Part shown: in pieces, positions 7,551 to 17,035 of the stretch
Position numbering within the stretch: position 1 is the stretch's first letter
How the letters are laid out: every line of letters starts with the position of its first letter
Assembly: GCA_934691725.1 (NCBI GenBank)
Contig: CAKUTF010000036.1
Coordinates: 1 to 27,415 of the forward strand
Reading direction: 5' to 3'
Length of the DNA stretch: 27,415 bases
Origin: an uncultured Fibrobacter sp.
GTDB taxonomy: Bacteria; Fibrobacterota; Fibrobacteria; Fibrobacterales; Fibrobacteraceae
Translations under genes and position numbers: made by a program
Notes under the pieces: generated by a model
What the model saw: the letters and a program-made list of their open reading frames with translations, nothing else
Database searches by the model: none
Told to the model about the DNA's origin: nothing

Positions 7551-7604
7551 AATTAAAAAACGGCCTTCGGATAAAAAAAAGATGGGACCGGTCCACAAAA
7601 AAGC

Positions 7605-7612
7605 TATTTTAG
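7605..7612 (+). promoter_or_regulatory. Putative -7 box of the FAD oxidoreductase gene
   Basis: TATTTTAG followed by exactly 5 nt (GCGCC) and ATG 7618. There is no Shine-Dalgarno sequence. The same GCGCC-ATG context occurs at the ABC-F gene. Confidence 0.45.
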
Positions 7613-7617
7613 GCGCC

Positions 7618-8820
7618 ATGGCACGTTATTTGAAGGATTTTTACGATGTAATCGTGTGCGGTGCAGGCCCTGCCGGTCTCTATGCCGCAAACCGTCTTCA
7701 AAAGGCGGCTGCCGGTCGGGTCTCCGTGATTCTCCTCGACAAAAAGTCGCCGTGGAAGGAACCTGTCGCCTGTGCCGAAGCGGTTTCGCGGAAAATATTT
7801 TCCCGCTACTGGAAACCGGACGAATCCTGGGTGCGGAAGCATCTCGATGGCGTGTATTTCACGTCGCCGGATATGACGCGTGTAGGATATTTCCAGGAAG
7901 ACTGCGGGCTGATTCTTAACCGCGCCATGTTTCACCGCGAAATGGCGGAGAAGGCTGCGGAGCGCGGCGTGGAATGCCATTTTGAAGATACGGTCGGAAA
8001 AATCGAAAGAAATCCGGACGGGACGTGGAATGTTTCCGTTTGCGCAGACGGAGAATCCGCCGTTTTGAAGACCCGGACGATTATCGATGCGACGGGGCCT
8101 GGGGCGAAAATCACGCGGGGCGTTCCCGGGCTAGAATCCCTGGAACAGGGAAACTTTGACCTGGAGTCCGCTGTATTCGCCGTTGCGGAAAACGTTCCCC
8201 ACGACGAAAACCGTATCGAACTCTTCTTTGGACAAAAGTATTTTGCCGGCGGTTACGGCTGGATCTTCCCGCGGGACGGAAAGGTCGTGAATATCGGGCT
8301 TGTCGATGGCAGGGAATTCTTAAAGTCGCATCCGCCGCTCGCGACACTCAAAAAGTTCATCGCAAGCGAATTTCCCGATGCGAAAATTCTTTCCGTCCAC
8401 GGCGGAGCGATTCCGTGCGGACAGTCGGACCGTCCCATTGCTGCGCTGGGCGTTTTCAAGGCGGGGGATTCGGCGAGTACGGTAAACCCGATCAGCCGGT
8501 CCGGGATAGTGGAAGCGCTGAAAAGCGGAAAAATCGCCGCCGAGTGCGCGCTTGAATGGCTCGCCGCTTCGTCGGATGCGGAACGCCTCTCTGCGGAAAA
8601 GAACGCTTTTGCCCGCTGGCAAAAAATCCAGGGCAAGACCCACCGGAACTTTCACCGCGCAAAGAAAGGCTTCGCGAGCATCACCGACGCGGAGTTTGAT
8701 AGCGCAGCCCACCGCCTAGCCTCTGTTCCCGAGGAAAAAAGATCGCTTTTCCGTATCTTCTGGACGGTGCTTTCCGCCTCTCCGCGCGTTCTCTGGAAAA
8801 TGCGATCGTTCTTTATTTAA
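7618..8820 (+). CDS. FAD-dependent oxidoreductase, geranylgeranyl reductase-like
   Basis: A 400-residue flavoprotein. The N-terminal dinucleotide-binding motif VCGAGPAGLYAANRL (about residues 13-27) follows a short lead. IDATGP near residue 160 and a C-terminal FAD-contact segment AGDSASTVNPISRSG with an alpha-helix GIVEALKSGKIAAE are typical of the geranylgeranyl reductase / FixC-like group. The substrate is probably an isoprenoid or lipid double bond, but this cannot be fixed from sequence. An in-frame ATG at 7582 exists; I prefer 7618 because the -7 box ends 5 nt before it and the protein then begins just ahead of the FAD motif. The gene is followed 13 nt later by sufE. Confidence 0.82.
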   Translation: MARYLKDFYDVIVCGAGPAGLYAANRLQKAAAGRVSVILLDKKSPWKEPVACAEAVSRKIFSRYWKPDESWVRKHLDGVYFTSPDMTRVGYFQEDCGLILNRAMFHREMAEKAAERGVECHFEDTVGKIERNPDGTWNVSVCADGESAVLKTRTIIDATGPGAKITRGVPGLESLEQGNFDLESAVFAVAENVPHDENRIELFFGQKYFAGGYGWIFPRDGKVVNIGLVDGREFLKSHPPLATLKKFIASEFPDAKILSVHGGAIPCGQSDRPIAALGVFKAGDSASTVNPISRSGIVEALKSGKIAAECALEWLAASSDAERLSAEKNAFARWQKIQGKTHRNFHRAKKGFASITDAEFDSAAHRLASVPEEKRSLFRIFWTVLSASPRVLWKMRSFFI

Positions 8821-8833
8821 CAAGGCTCTTTCG

Positions 8834-9286
8834 ATGAAAAGCATTCAGGAAGTTGAAGACGAAATCCGTTCGGTATTTGCCGGCTTTACGTCGCCGGACG
8901 ACAAGTGGGAATATCTTTTGAAGCTCGCCCGGGAACACCCGGGAATGGATCCCGCGCTGCGGAACGAAAAGTTTCTCGTTTCGGGATGCGCCTCGAAGAT
9001 GTTCCTCGTCCCGGAATTTGCAAACGGCGTCCTGCACCTGCACATGGATACGGAAGTCGGTGCCGCGAATCCGCTGATAAGCCGCGGCCTCGGCGCCTTG
9101 GCGTTAAAAATTTACGACAACCGGACACCCGACGAAATCCTCGCCGCGGATCCGGCTTTCTTCCAGAAAATCGGTCTGCAGACAGGGCTTTCCCCGACGC
9201 GGGCGAACGGCTTCGCTAGCCTTCTCAGGCAAATCTATCTGTATGCGGAGGCTTTCAAGGCTCTTTCCGGACGTTTTAAAAAATAG
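8834..9286 (+). CDS. sufE: SufE-type cysteine desulfuration protein
   Basis: Accepts persulfide sulfur from a SufS-type cysteine desulfurase for Fe-S cluster assembly. The 150 residues match SufE. The active-site cysteine is C52 in VSGCASKMF, the family's V.GC.S..W-type loop, and the rest shows the expected DSDA-like segment (MDTEVGAANPLISRGLGALAL) and the C-terminal LSPTRANGFASLL helix. No SufS or other Suf gene is in the window, so the partner must lie elsewhere. It sits between a flavoprotein and a small membrane protein, in one transcription unit. Confidence 0.9.
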   Translation: MKSIQEVEDEIRSVFAGFTSPDDKWEYLLKLAREHPGMDPALRNEKFLVSGCASKMFLVPEFANGVLHLHMDTEVGAANPLISRGLGALALKIYDNRTPDEILAADPAFFQKIGLQTGLSPTRANGFASLLRQIYLYAEAFKALSGRFKK

Positions 9287-9295
9287 GAGTGACTT

Positions 9296-9850
9296 ATGCT
9301 GAGCTTTATCAACATCATGGGCAAGAAAAATCCGCTAGACGAGGATGACGGGGAAGAGGGTTCCGAAAACGGCAAGAAAAAAGTGGAGATTTCGGGATTT
9401 ATCGGGTGGCAGGATGCGCTTGTCATCTTGCTCATCGTCGGCGCGATCATTGGCGGCTACAAGTATTACCAGTACACGAAGCGGGAAAGTTCCGAACTCT
9501 TTGCCCGCTGCGCGCTTCTTTATGAAGGTGGCGACCTGCTTTCGGCAAAGGCTTGCTACGACAGCACTTGGGGCTTGAGCTATGTCCCGAACGAGCTCGA
9601 CAGCTTGCGCGTCATCCGCCTAGGGGCAATCGAGGATTTGCAGAATACCCAGGAATACATTCTAGAAGATGTTCGCTCGGCCCTGCAGAACGCGGATACG
9701 GCACAGGCCCTTTCGGCGATGCGAAAGTTTGAAAAGCCCGTACTTCTGTCGGCGGAAGAGGCGGCGGAGTGGGAATCGCTCGAAACGGCTTTTGCGGACA
9801 GGCTTTCAAAAGGCGTTCCGGAGAAAACGGATTCTACCGCGGCGAAGTAA
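9296..9850 (+). CDS. Single-pass membrane protein of unknown function
   Basis: A 184-residue protein that I do not assign to a family. An acidic, lysine-containing cytoplasmic N-terminus (about residues 10-32, DEDDGEEG then NGKKK) leads into one transmembrane helix at about 41-58. A helical C-terminal part of about 120 residues follows, with an alpha-hairpin (FARCALLYEGGDLLSAKACYD) that looks TPR-like. The topology suggests an anchored adaptor facing the periplasm. GGAG lies 6 nt before the ATG. The gene follows sufE by 9 nt and its last 17 bp overlap the 3' end of convergent tsaE. Confidence 0.75.
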   Translation: MLSFINIMGKKNPLDEDDGEEGSENGKKKVEISGFIGWQDALVILLIVGAIIGGYKYYQYTKRESSELFARCALLYEGGDLLSAKACYDSTWGLSYVPNELDSLRVIRLGAIEDLQNTQEYILEDVRSALQNADTAQALSAMRKFEKPVLLSAEEAAEWESLETAFADRLSKGVPEKTDSTAAK

Positions 9851-10270
9851 TTTCGACCGTGATGGTTCGGACGTCGCCGCTTTCGACAGAAATTGTCAGT
9901 CGATGGGTGATGCCCGACGTATCGTCAAGGCGTTCGGGCCATTCGATGAGGGTGACGCCCTTTTGCGCCATGTAATAATCTACTCCGATTTCCCCTAGAT
10001 CCGCGTGAGGCGGCAGGCGGTAAAGGTCTAGATGGAATATGGGCATCGCCGGGTTGGGATATTCGTGGACAATCGTGTAGGTCGGGGAATTGACCTGTCC
10101 GGCAAATCCGAGGCCCGCGCAGATTCCGCGGCTGACGACTGTTTTCCCTGCGCCGAGCGTTCCGTACAGGGCGACGACGGAACCTTTTCCAAGCGTCCTC
10201 GCAAAAGTCTTCGCCCATTCGAGGGTTTCCTTTTCCGAACGGGTCGTGACGGTGATGGATTGCGCAGATG

Positions 10271-10274
<4 letters not shown>
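9834..10274 (-). CDS. tsaE: tRNA N6-threonylcarbamoyladenosine biosynthesis ATPase TsaE
   Basis: ATPase that works with TsaB-TsaD to make t6A37 in ANN-reading tRNAs. Its 146 residues fit the family. It has Walker A GTLGAGKT (38-45), the segment VNSPTYTIVHEY, the HLDLYRL strand and the C-terminal LIEWPERL typical of TsaE. The start codon overlaps the nspC stop (ATGA, 10271-10274), so translation is probably coupled to nspC. The 3' end overlaps the convergent membrane-protein gene by 17 bp. Confidence 0.95.
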
Positions 10275-11395
<1,121 letters not shown>

Positions 11396-11399
11396 AGCC

Positions 11400-11407
11400 C
11401 AAATTTA
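11400..11407 (-). promoter_or_regulatory. Putative -7 box of nspC-tsaE
   Basis: TAAATTTG on the - strand matches TAnnTTTG exactly, with 4 nt (GGCT) to the ATG. It overlaps the + strand box at 11406-11413 by 2 bp. Confidence 0.5.
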
Positions 11408-11413
11408 CTTTTT
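11406..11413 (+). promoter_or_regulatory. Putative -7 box of the four-gene transporter operon
   Basis: TACTTTTT matches TAnnTTTG in 5 of 6 fixed bases. It would give a short leader containing GAGAGG, unlike the leaderless nspC side. Confidence 0.35.
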
Positions 11414-11430
11414 ACTAGATTTCCCACCAA

Positions 11431-11436
11431 GAGAGG
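11431..11436 (+). promoter_or_regulatory. Ribosome binding site supporting the TTG start at 11444
   Basis: GAGAGG with 7 nt to TTG 11444. The in-frame ATG at 11378 would place the start inside nspC and in front of a non-signal-like stretch. Confidence 0.6.
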
Positions 11437-11443
11437 TTTTCCT

Positions 11444-12220
11444 TTGAATCGAATTTGCACTCATCTTCTCGCCTTTTTGGGCCTTTCCACCCTAGCCTTT
11501 GCGCAGGTTCCTGTTTCGCCGGTCGTCTCTTCTTCCGTCGATGTTTCGTCGTCTTCCGCGCAGATATCCACGCGCGGGCCGGGAGATTTCGGCAAGGCTA
11601 TCCAAGCCAAGATGGATTCCATTTCGGCGGCTCTCAAGGCCAACGCCAAGGCTTCCAATTCCGACAGCATCGCGAAGGTCAAGGCGGACAGCGTCCGCGA
11701 AGCGCTCAAGGCGGGAAGCTATGTTCCGCGGGCGAAATACGACAAGAGCAATTTCGATTCGTGGAAAATCGACACGGTTTTCCAGAAGGCGATGAAGGAA
11801 CGCGTCGCAGGTGACTGGAGAACGCCGATTCTTTCGCACGGGCACGCTTTCCGCGACGCGGAGCTCAAGTTCCTGATGAACGATACGCTTGTCGGAACGA
11901 CCCGCACCTATTCGGATTCGGGCCGCTACCAGATGACTGGCGAATATACCTACCGCGCCCGCTACCGCTTCGAGAACGATTCGACGATTGTCGCCCGGGA
12001 AGTTTTCAAGGACCGCGGGGTTGTTCGCTGGGACTTCATCCAGTTTGAAATCAAGGACAATGTTTTCAAGTACCATCTGGAAAAAATCGAATTCCGCGAC
12101 TTGAACGATAACTGGCTGAACGCCCTGCAGGGCTTCGACCGGGTCGCTCCGGAGATTTACTTGCGGACGGATGGGAACGGACAGGCTCCAAAGTCCGTCT
12201 TGAATGTAAACGACAAATAG
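11444..12220 (+). CDS. Exported protein of unknown function, first gene of the transporter operon
   Basis: I do not recognise the family. With the TTG start the 258-residue product begins MNRICTHLLAFLGLSTLAFAQ, a good signal peptide cleaved near residue 20. A Ser-rich linker (about residues 23-45) and a charged helical part (about 50-100) follow. The C-terminal half is beta-rich with repeated T/Y/R strands (TRTYSDSGRYQMTGEYTYRARYRF and similar), reminiscent of a lipocalin-like barrel. It does not look like a periplasmic binding protein. Only 5 nt separate it from the FecCD permease gene, so co-transcription is likely. Confidence 0.7.
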   Translation: MNRICTHLLAFLGLSTLAFAQVPVSPVVSSSVDVSSSSAQISTRGPGDFGKAIQAKMDSISAALKANAKASNSDSIAKVKADSVREALKAGSYVPRAKYDKSNFDSWKIDTVFQKAMKERVAGDWRTPILSHGHAFRDAELKFLMNDTLVGTTRTYSDSGRYQMTGEYTYRARYRFENDSTIVAREVFKDRGVVRWDFIQFEIKDNVFKYHLEKIEFRDLNDNWLNALQGFDRVAPEIYLRTDGNGQAPKSVLNVNDK

Positions 12221-12225
12221 TCTGG

Positions 12226-13200
12226 ATGCGCCGGACTGCTTTCGGGATGCTTCTTCTGGCGGTGCCGGTCTGCTTGCTTTTGGGGGTGACCGTTTTTTGC
12301 GGTTCCGCTTCGGTAGGCTTTTCGGATGTGTGGGACGCTCTGCTCTTTAGGGGAAAGCCTTTTGTCGAGGATGTCGTTTGGCTGATTCGCGTCCCGAAGG
12401 CGTGCGCCGCATTTCTATCCGGGATGTCGCTTGCCGTTTCGGGGCTTGTGCTGCAAAGCGTTTTCAAAAATCCGCTGGCGGGACCGTTTGTCCTGGGAGT
12501 TAGTTCCGGGGCGAACCTGGGGGTGGCGCTGGTGCTTTTGGCCGGTTTCGGAAAAGGTTTTCTGGGGGTCGTTCCGGCGGCGGCGGTCGGGGCTTTCCTG
12601 GTCGTACTTTCTGTCCTGTTTGTATCGCGGTTTGTCACGCATTCCGTGTCCCTCCTGATTGTCGGGCTGATGGTCGGCTATTTTGTGGATGCGGTCATTG
12701 CCTTTTTAATGTCGGCGAGCTCTGCGGAATCGTTGCGCGGTTTTGTCACGTGGGGACTTGGTTCGTTTTCAAGGGTGCCGCTTTCAAGCGTGGGTAGCTT
12801 TGCTCTTGTGACCGCGCTTGGAATCTTGCCTTGCCTTCTGTGCACTCGATATTTGAACGCGGCCCAGGTCGGGGATACCTTTGCGGAAACGCTCGGCATT
12901 CGGGTGAAGCTTTCCCGAATGACCGCTCTCTTCGGAGCGAGCCTCCTTGCCGCGGGTTCGACCGTCTATTGCGGACCGGTCGGCTTTTTGGGACTTGCCT
13001 CTCCGCATATCGCCTTCGGAATTTTCCGGACGACGAACCACCGCATCCTGTTTCCCGCTTCGGCTCTTGTGGGGGCGAACCTCGCGCTCCTGTCCGGGCT
13101 TGTTTCGGGGATTCCTCTGTCGAGCGTGACAAGCCTTGTCGGCGCACCGATCGTTTTGTGGATTTTCTTGCGCTCGGGGCGGGGGGAGAGAAATGCCTGA
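12226..13200 (+). CDS. FecCD/BtuC-type ABC transporter permease
   Basis: Inner-membrane permease of an importer of iron-siderophore, heme or cobamide type. The 324 residues are hydrophobic throughout, with the family signature LAVSGLVLQSVFKNPLAG and then FVLGVSSGANLG near residues 70-105. The cytoplasmic loop that contacts the ATPase is near LGIRVKLSRM, and GPVGFLGLASPHIA is another typical FecCD segment. Nine or ten helices are expected. The substrate cannot be assigned. The stop overlaps the ATPase start by 8 nt, and no binding-protein gene is seen in the operon. Confidence 0.92.
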   Translation: MRRTAFGMLLLAVPVCLLLGVTVFCGSASVGFSDVWDALLFRGKPFVEDVVWLIRVPKACAAFLSGMSLAVSGLVLQSVFKNPLAGPFVLGVSSGANLGVALVLLAGFGKGFLGVVPAAAVGAFLVVLSVLFVSRFVTHSVSLLIVGLMVGYFVDAVIAFLMSASSAESLRGFVTWGLGSFSRVPLSSVGSFALVTALGILPCLLCTRYLNAAQVGDTFAETLGIRVKLSRMTALFGASLLAAGSTVYCGPVGFLGLASPHIAFGIFRTTNHRILFPASALVGANLALLSGLVSGIPLSSVTSLVGAPIVLWIFLRSGRGERNA

Positions 13201-13936
13201 CGTAGCTTTAATGGCGGAAAATTTTTCGGCGGGATACGGGAAGCCTCTTTTTTCCGCGACGGAAATCTTTCTGGAATGCGGGCAGGTCGTTTCGCTTGTC
13301 GGGCCGAACGGGACGGGAAAAAGTACGGTTCTCCGGTGTTTTGCCGGGCTTCTCCGTCCGCTGTCGGGAAACATCTTTCTGTGCGGAAGGCCTCTCGAAA
13401 GTTTTCTTCCGCGGGAACGCGCCATGGCTGTCGCTTCTGTCTTTACCCAGACCCGGATTCCTTTTGGCATGGGCGTCCGGGAGTTCGTCTCCTTGGGACG
13501 GATTCCCTTTTCGGGCTTACTCGATGGACGTTCAAAAAAAGACGAGTCCGCGATAGACTTTGCATTGTCGAGCGTCGGATTAGAACCCTTTGCTGGTCGC
13601 CGGGTTTCGGAGCTTTCGGACGGGGAGCGTTCCCGGGTGTTTCTCGCGCGGGCTTTAGCGTCCGAGCCGAAAGTCTTGCTTCTCGATGAACCCACCGCGT
13701 TCCTGGACGTCCCGAATATCTTGGGCCTCTTTCGGCTTTTAAAAAAAATGGCAGGGGCGAAAAACGTCGCCGTGCTGCTTTCGACGCACCACTTGGATTA
13801 TGCGCTGAAGTTTTCGGATAGGCTTATCGCCTTTGACGGAAAGGGGAGACTCTTAGAAGATGTTCCGAATGCCTTGGCGCGGTCCGGTTTCTTGGCATGG
13901 TCCGGGAACGAATTTTTTGCGGGGAACGTCCGATGA
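13193..13936 (+). CDS. FecE/BtuD-type ABC transporter ATP-binding protein
   Basis: The 247-residue ATPase partner of the permease before it. Walker A is GPNGTGKST at 37-45, the signature LSDGERS at 141-147, Walker B VLLLDEP at 161-167 with a D-loop FLD, and the switch histidine is in STHHLDYA. I chose ATG 13193 because GGAG lies 4 nt ahead and the domain then starts normally; an upstream in-frame ATG at 13136 only adds residues translated from the permease region. The stop overlaps the next start as ATGA at 13933-13936. Confidence 0.93.
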   Translation: MPDVALMAENFSAGYGKPLFSATEIFLECGQVVSLVGPNGTGKSTVLRCFAGLLRPLSGNIFLCGRPLESFLPRERAMAVASVFTQTRIPFGMGVREFVSLGRIPFSGLLDGRSKKDESAIDFALSSVGLEPFAGRRVSELSDGERSRVFLARALASEPKVLLLDEPTAFLDVPNILGLFRLLKKMAGAKNVAVLLSTHHLDYALKFSDRLIAFDGKGRLLEDVPNALARSGFLAWSGNEFFAGNVR

Positions 13937-14859
13937 AAAACTTTAGCTCTTGGATGCTTTGTCTGTTACTTTGTGTACAATTTCTCGCATGCGTCGATTC
14001 GAGAAGGCGTGAAGAACTTCCCCCGTATTTTCAGGGAAGCCCGTGTGGAGAGAGGCATTTGCTTTGGAAGGCGTCAAAGGAGAACCAGCCCGACATCTGG
14101 CTTTTCGGAAGCATTCATGTGGCGGATTCCTCCTTTTACCCGTTCGCTCCGGTTGTGGATTCGGCGCTTGACGCGGCGAGTCTTGTCGCGGCGGAACTCG
14201 ATATCCACGAGGATTCGACGCTTGCCTTGACGGAAAGGCTTGTACGGGAAAAGGGGACGCTTTCCGAAAATGTACGTCTGCGAGACGTCTTGCCGGACTC
14301 CCTGTATCGGCAGATCGATTCGCTTGTGCTTTCGTGGGGATTTTCGGCAAAGCTTCTGGATTCGTTCCGTCCGTGGCTTGTCGCGTTTTCGCTTTCGGCG
14401 ATGGCCTTCGAACGGATGGGGCTTTCTGGCGATTTTGGCATTGACCGGGAAATCCTTTTGCGGGCGGAAGACCAGGGAAAGGAAATTTTCTCCTTGGAAA
14501 CCCCGGATTCCCAAATCGGGATCTTTGCGGATACCGGGGACTCGCTTGGCGTGGAATATCTGGAAAATACGCTTTGGGAAATACAGACGGCGGATTCGAT
14601 GCTTGCGGGTGTCATGAAGGCCTGGAAATGCGGCGATGTGCCTGGGCTTCGAAAATACTTGGATGCGGACGCGTCGGACGATGCCTTGGAGGAAGAAATC
14701 GGAGCGAAGCGAAATGTACGGATGGCGAAAAGCGTCGATTCGCTTTCGGCTGCAGGCCAAAAGGTTTTCCTTGTCGTGGGGAGTGCCCATCTGGTCGGTT
14801 CCGGGGAGAACATCCTAAACCTTTTGGAAGGGAAAGGCTATCGGATCGAAGCGTATTAG
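13933..14859 (+). CDS. TraB/GumN-like putative lipoprotein
   Basis: A 308-residue protein with an N-terminal signal ending FLAC (C20), so probably a lipoprotein, although the lipobox is not ideal. The mature part has the two family histidine motifs: WLFGSIHVAD (H62) near the start and VVGSAHLVGSGE near the end. These are typical of the TraB/GumN/Tiki superfamily, whose members include metalloprotease-like and heme-binding proteins. Its start is coupled to the ABC ATPase, which links it to import of iron, heme or cobamide. The stop TAG overlaps the convergent regulator's stop by 3 nt. Confidence 0.82.
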   Translation: MKNFSSWMLCLLLCVQFLACVDSRRREELPPYFQGSPCGERHLLWKASKENQPDIWLFGSIHVADSSFYPFAPVVDSALDAASLVAAELDIHEDSTLALTERLVREKGTLSENVRLRDVLPDSLYRQIDSLVLSWGFSAKLLDSFRPWLVAFSLSAMAFERMGLSGDFGIDREILLRAEDQGKEIFSLETPDSQIGIFADTGDSLGVEYLENTLWEIQTADSMLAGVMKAWKCGDVPGLRKYLDADASDDALEEEIGAKRNVRMAKSVDSLSAAGQKVFLVVGSAHLVGSGENILNLLEGKGYRIEAY

Positions 14860-16205
14860 CGCGGTTCCTTTCGGATGCTCTTGATGTCTAGACCGATACG
14901 GGCCGCGTGGGCGTAGAGCGCTTGGCGCATCATGCCGAATTCCTCGGCGGTTTTTTTGATCGAGCCTCCGTTTTTTCGAATCTTCGCGACAATGAAATCG
15001 CATTCCGCTTTCTTCTGGATTTTTTGGAACTCTTCAAAAGAGAGCTTTTCTAGATCGCGTTCTTGGAGAGACGTTTCGGGCCGGGCGTTTTTTTTCGGGA
15101 ATATGTTTTCGTAGGTGATTTCGTCTCCGTCCATGAGAACGATTGCCCGGTGGATGGCGTTTTCAAGTTCGCGGATATTGCCCGGCCAGTCGTATTCGAC
15201 AAGGGCCTGCATCGTTTCGTCGGAAATGCGCGGAGCGGTTTCCCTCGGAGAAAATTCGCAAATGAAGTGCTGGACCAGTTCCGGGATGTCTTCCTTGCGT
15301 TTGCGCAGGGCGGGAACTTCGATGGGGATGACGTTCAGCCGGTAGAACAGGTCTTTGCGGAATGTCCCGCGTTCGGCTTCTTCTTCGAGGTCGTGGTTTG
15401 TCGCGGCGATAATCTGGACCTTGATTTTCCGCGTTTCGTTGGAGCCGATCGGTCGGATTTCGCCTTCCTGCAAGGCGCGCAAAAGTTTCGCTTGCATCGG
15501 GAGGGGAATATCCCCGACTTCATCGAGGTAGAGAATTCCGCCGTTTGCCGCTTCGAAGAGGCCTTTTCTTTCGGTGATGGCCCCGGTAAACGAGCCTCGG
15601 GCATGTCCAAATAGTTCGCTCTCGAAAAGGCTTTCGCTAATTGCGCTACAGTTGACGGAAACGAGGTTGTGGGAAACGGATGCGATTGCCTTTGCTACCA
15701 GTTCCTTGCCTACTCCGGATTCCCCTTGGATTAAGACTGTCGCGCCTTTGCTCCGGATTGCCTTGAGAATCGAATCGTAAAGCCGTTTCACGGGGTCGCT
15801 GTGCCCGACGATTTTTTTCAGGGCCTCGTTGATGGAAGCGAGAATTTCCGACTGTCCCTTGAGATAGAGAATCTCCGTCATGAAGCGCACGCGCAGCTCT
15901 TCGGACGAGAGAATCGCGCTGAAAAACCGCGCCTGGAACGGGGATGGCGACTGGAATGATTGGCTGAAACCTAAAAATCGCGTCGCCGGGGAAATTTCGT
16001 GAAATAGGCGGAACAGGTCTTCGGAAAAGTCCCGGTCCAGATTGATGACCGTAATCGCCGGCGAAAAACCGCGGAATGTATCCGTAGCTTGCTCGGAGTC
16101 CGCACAGAGCCTTGTTTCGTATCCGCCGACGCTCGAAAGGACATCTTCCAAAAAGGAAACGTTTTCGTTCTCTTCGGAAAGGATGAGAATCCGGGTTTTC
16201 GCCAT
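14856..16205 (-). CDS. Sigma-54-type transcriptional activator with a degenerate receiver domain
   Basis: A 449-residue NtrC-like protein: receiver-like domain (about 1-125), AAA+ domain (about 131-365) and Fis-type helix-turn-helix (about 405-445, SIKKTAEEFGMMRQALYAHA). The AAA+ part has GESGVGKE, Walker B ILYLDEVGD and GSFTGA at 204-209 in place of GAFTGA, so it should still engage sigma-54. The receiver keeps a candidate D57 but has S10-E11 instead of the usual acidic pair and lacks the conserved lysine, so normal phosphorylation control is doubtful. It follows proC by 7 nt and overlaps the convergent TraB/GumN gene at the stop. No histidine kinase is nearby. Confidence 0.9.
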   Translation of the reverse strand: MAKTRILILSEENENVSFLEDVLSSVGGYETRLCADSEQATDTFRGFSPAITVINLDRDFSEDLFRLFHEISPATRFLGFSQSFQSPSPFQARFFSAILSSEELRVRFMTEILYLKGQSEILASINEALKKIVGHSDPVKRLYDSILKAIRSKGATVLIQGESGVGKELVAKAIASVSHNLVSVNCSAISESLFESELFGHARGSFTGAITERKGLFEAANGGILYLDEVGDIPLPMQAKLLRALQEGEIRPIGSNETRKIKVQIIAATNHDLEEEAERGTFRKDLFYRLNVIPIEVPALRKRKEDIPELVQHFICEFSPRETAPRISDETMQALVEYDWPGNIRELENAIHRAIVLMDGDEITYENIFPKKNARPETSLQERDLEKLSFEEFQKIQKKAECDFIVAKIRKNGGSIKKTAEEFGMMRQALYAHAARIGLDIKSIRKEPR

Positions 16206-16212
16206 AAAAGGC

Positions 16213-17025
16213 TTATTTGCCGAGTGCCTGGGAACGGAGAGTTGCCGCTTCGACGGTGCGCATCAGCGTGCCGCGGAATCCCGCATCTTCTAGGACCTGG
16301 ACACCGGCGATTGTCGTTCCCGCAGGCGATGATACCATCGCGGATAGTTCGCCCGTTCCCTTTTCTGATTTTTTCAAAAGCTCGATGCTTCCTTCGATTG
16401 TGGCGAGCGTGAGTTCCATGGCGACGGGGCGGGAAAGCCCCATCTTGACGCCTCCGCGGACAAGGCCTTCGACGAATTCGAAAACGTATGCCGGTGCGCT
16501 GCCGGAAAGCCCGGTAACCGCATCGATCAGGTTTTCGCTCACCGTGACGACCGTTCCGACCGTTTCGAGAAGCGCCTTGGCTGTTTTGAGCGATTCTTCG
16601 GAAATGCCGTCGGTCGCGATGGCGATGGCGCCTTTTCCGACGGTCAGCGGCAGGTTCGGCATCACACGAACGACGTCGCCATGTTCAAAATCGAGCGAAT
16701 CAAGGATTTTCTTTCGGGAAACTCCCGCCATGATGGAGATGATTTCTGGCCGGGAGGAAATCTTCCCCTTGGCGCTTTTACTCCATTCCCCGGAGACGGT
16801 TCCGAAGACCTGAGGCTTGACGCAGAGAAATATTACATCGGCGTCTTCTGCCATCTTTCCGAAATCCGGGTAGCGGATAGCGCCTAGTTCCTCGACAGGC
16901 TTTGCCGTCTTTTCGAACGGTTCGTAAAAAAGGATTTCACGGGAATTCTTGCCCGCCGAGAGAAGCCCGCGGAGAATCGCGCCTCCCATGTTTCCGGCTC
17001 CGGCAAATGCGATTTTCTTTGACAT
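16213..17025 (-). CDS. proC: Pyrroline-5-carboxylate reductase
   Basis: Catalyses the last step of proline synthesis, P5C to proline with NAD(P)H. The 270 residues match the family. The Rossmann motif is FAGAGNMGGAI (about residues 7-17), the LCVKPQ loop is present, and the C-terminal helical dimerization domain has SGSAPAYVFEFVEGL and SPAGTTIAGVQVLE. AAGGAG lies 6 nt before the ATG. It sits in a unit with rho upstream (10 nt) and the sigma-54 activator downstream (7 nt). Confidence 0.95.
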   Translation of the reverse strand: MSKKIAFAGAGNMGGAILRGLLSAGKNSREILFYEPFEKTAKPVEELGAIRYPDFGKMAEDADVIFLCVKPQVFGTVSGEWSKSAKGKISSRPEIISIMAGVSRKKILDSLDFEHGDVVRVMPNLPLTVGKGAIAIATDGISEESLKTAKALLETVGTVVTVSENLIDAVTGLSGSAPAYVFEFVEGLVRGGVKMGLSRPVAMELTLATIEGSIELLKKSEKGTGELSAMVSSPAGTTIAGVQVLEDAGFRGTLMRTVEAATLRSQALGK

Positions 17026-17035
17026 GTCGGACTCC

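Noticed and set aside
12784..13695. A 303-codon - strand frame opposite the permease and ATPase genes
   Set aside because: R/S/P-rich shadow crossing two real overlapping genes.
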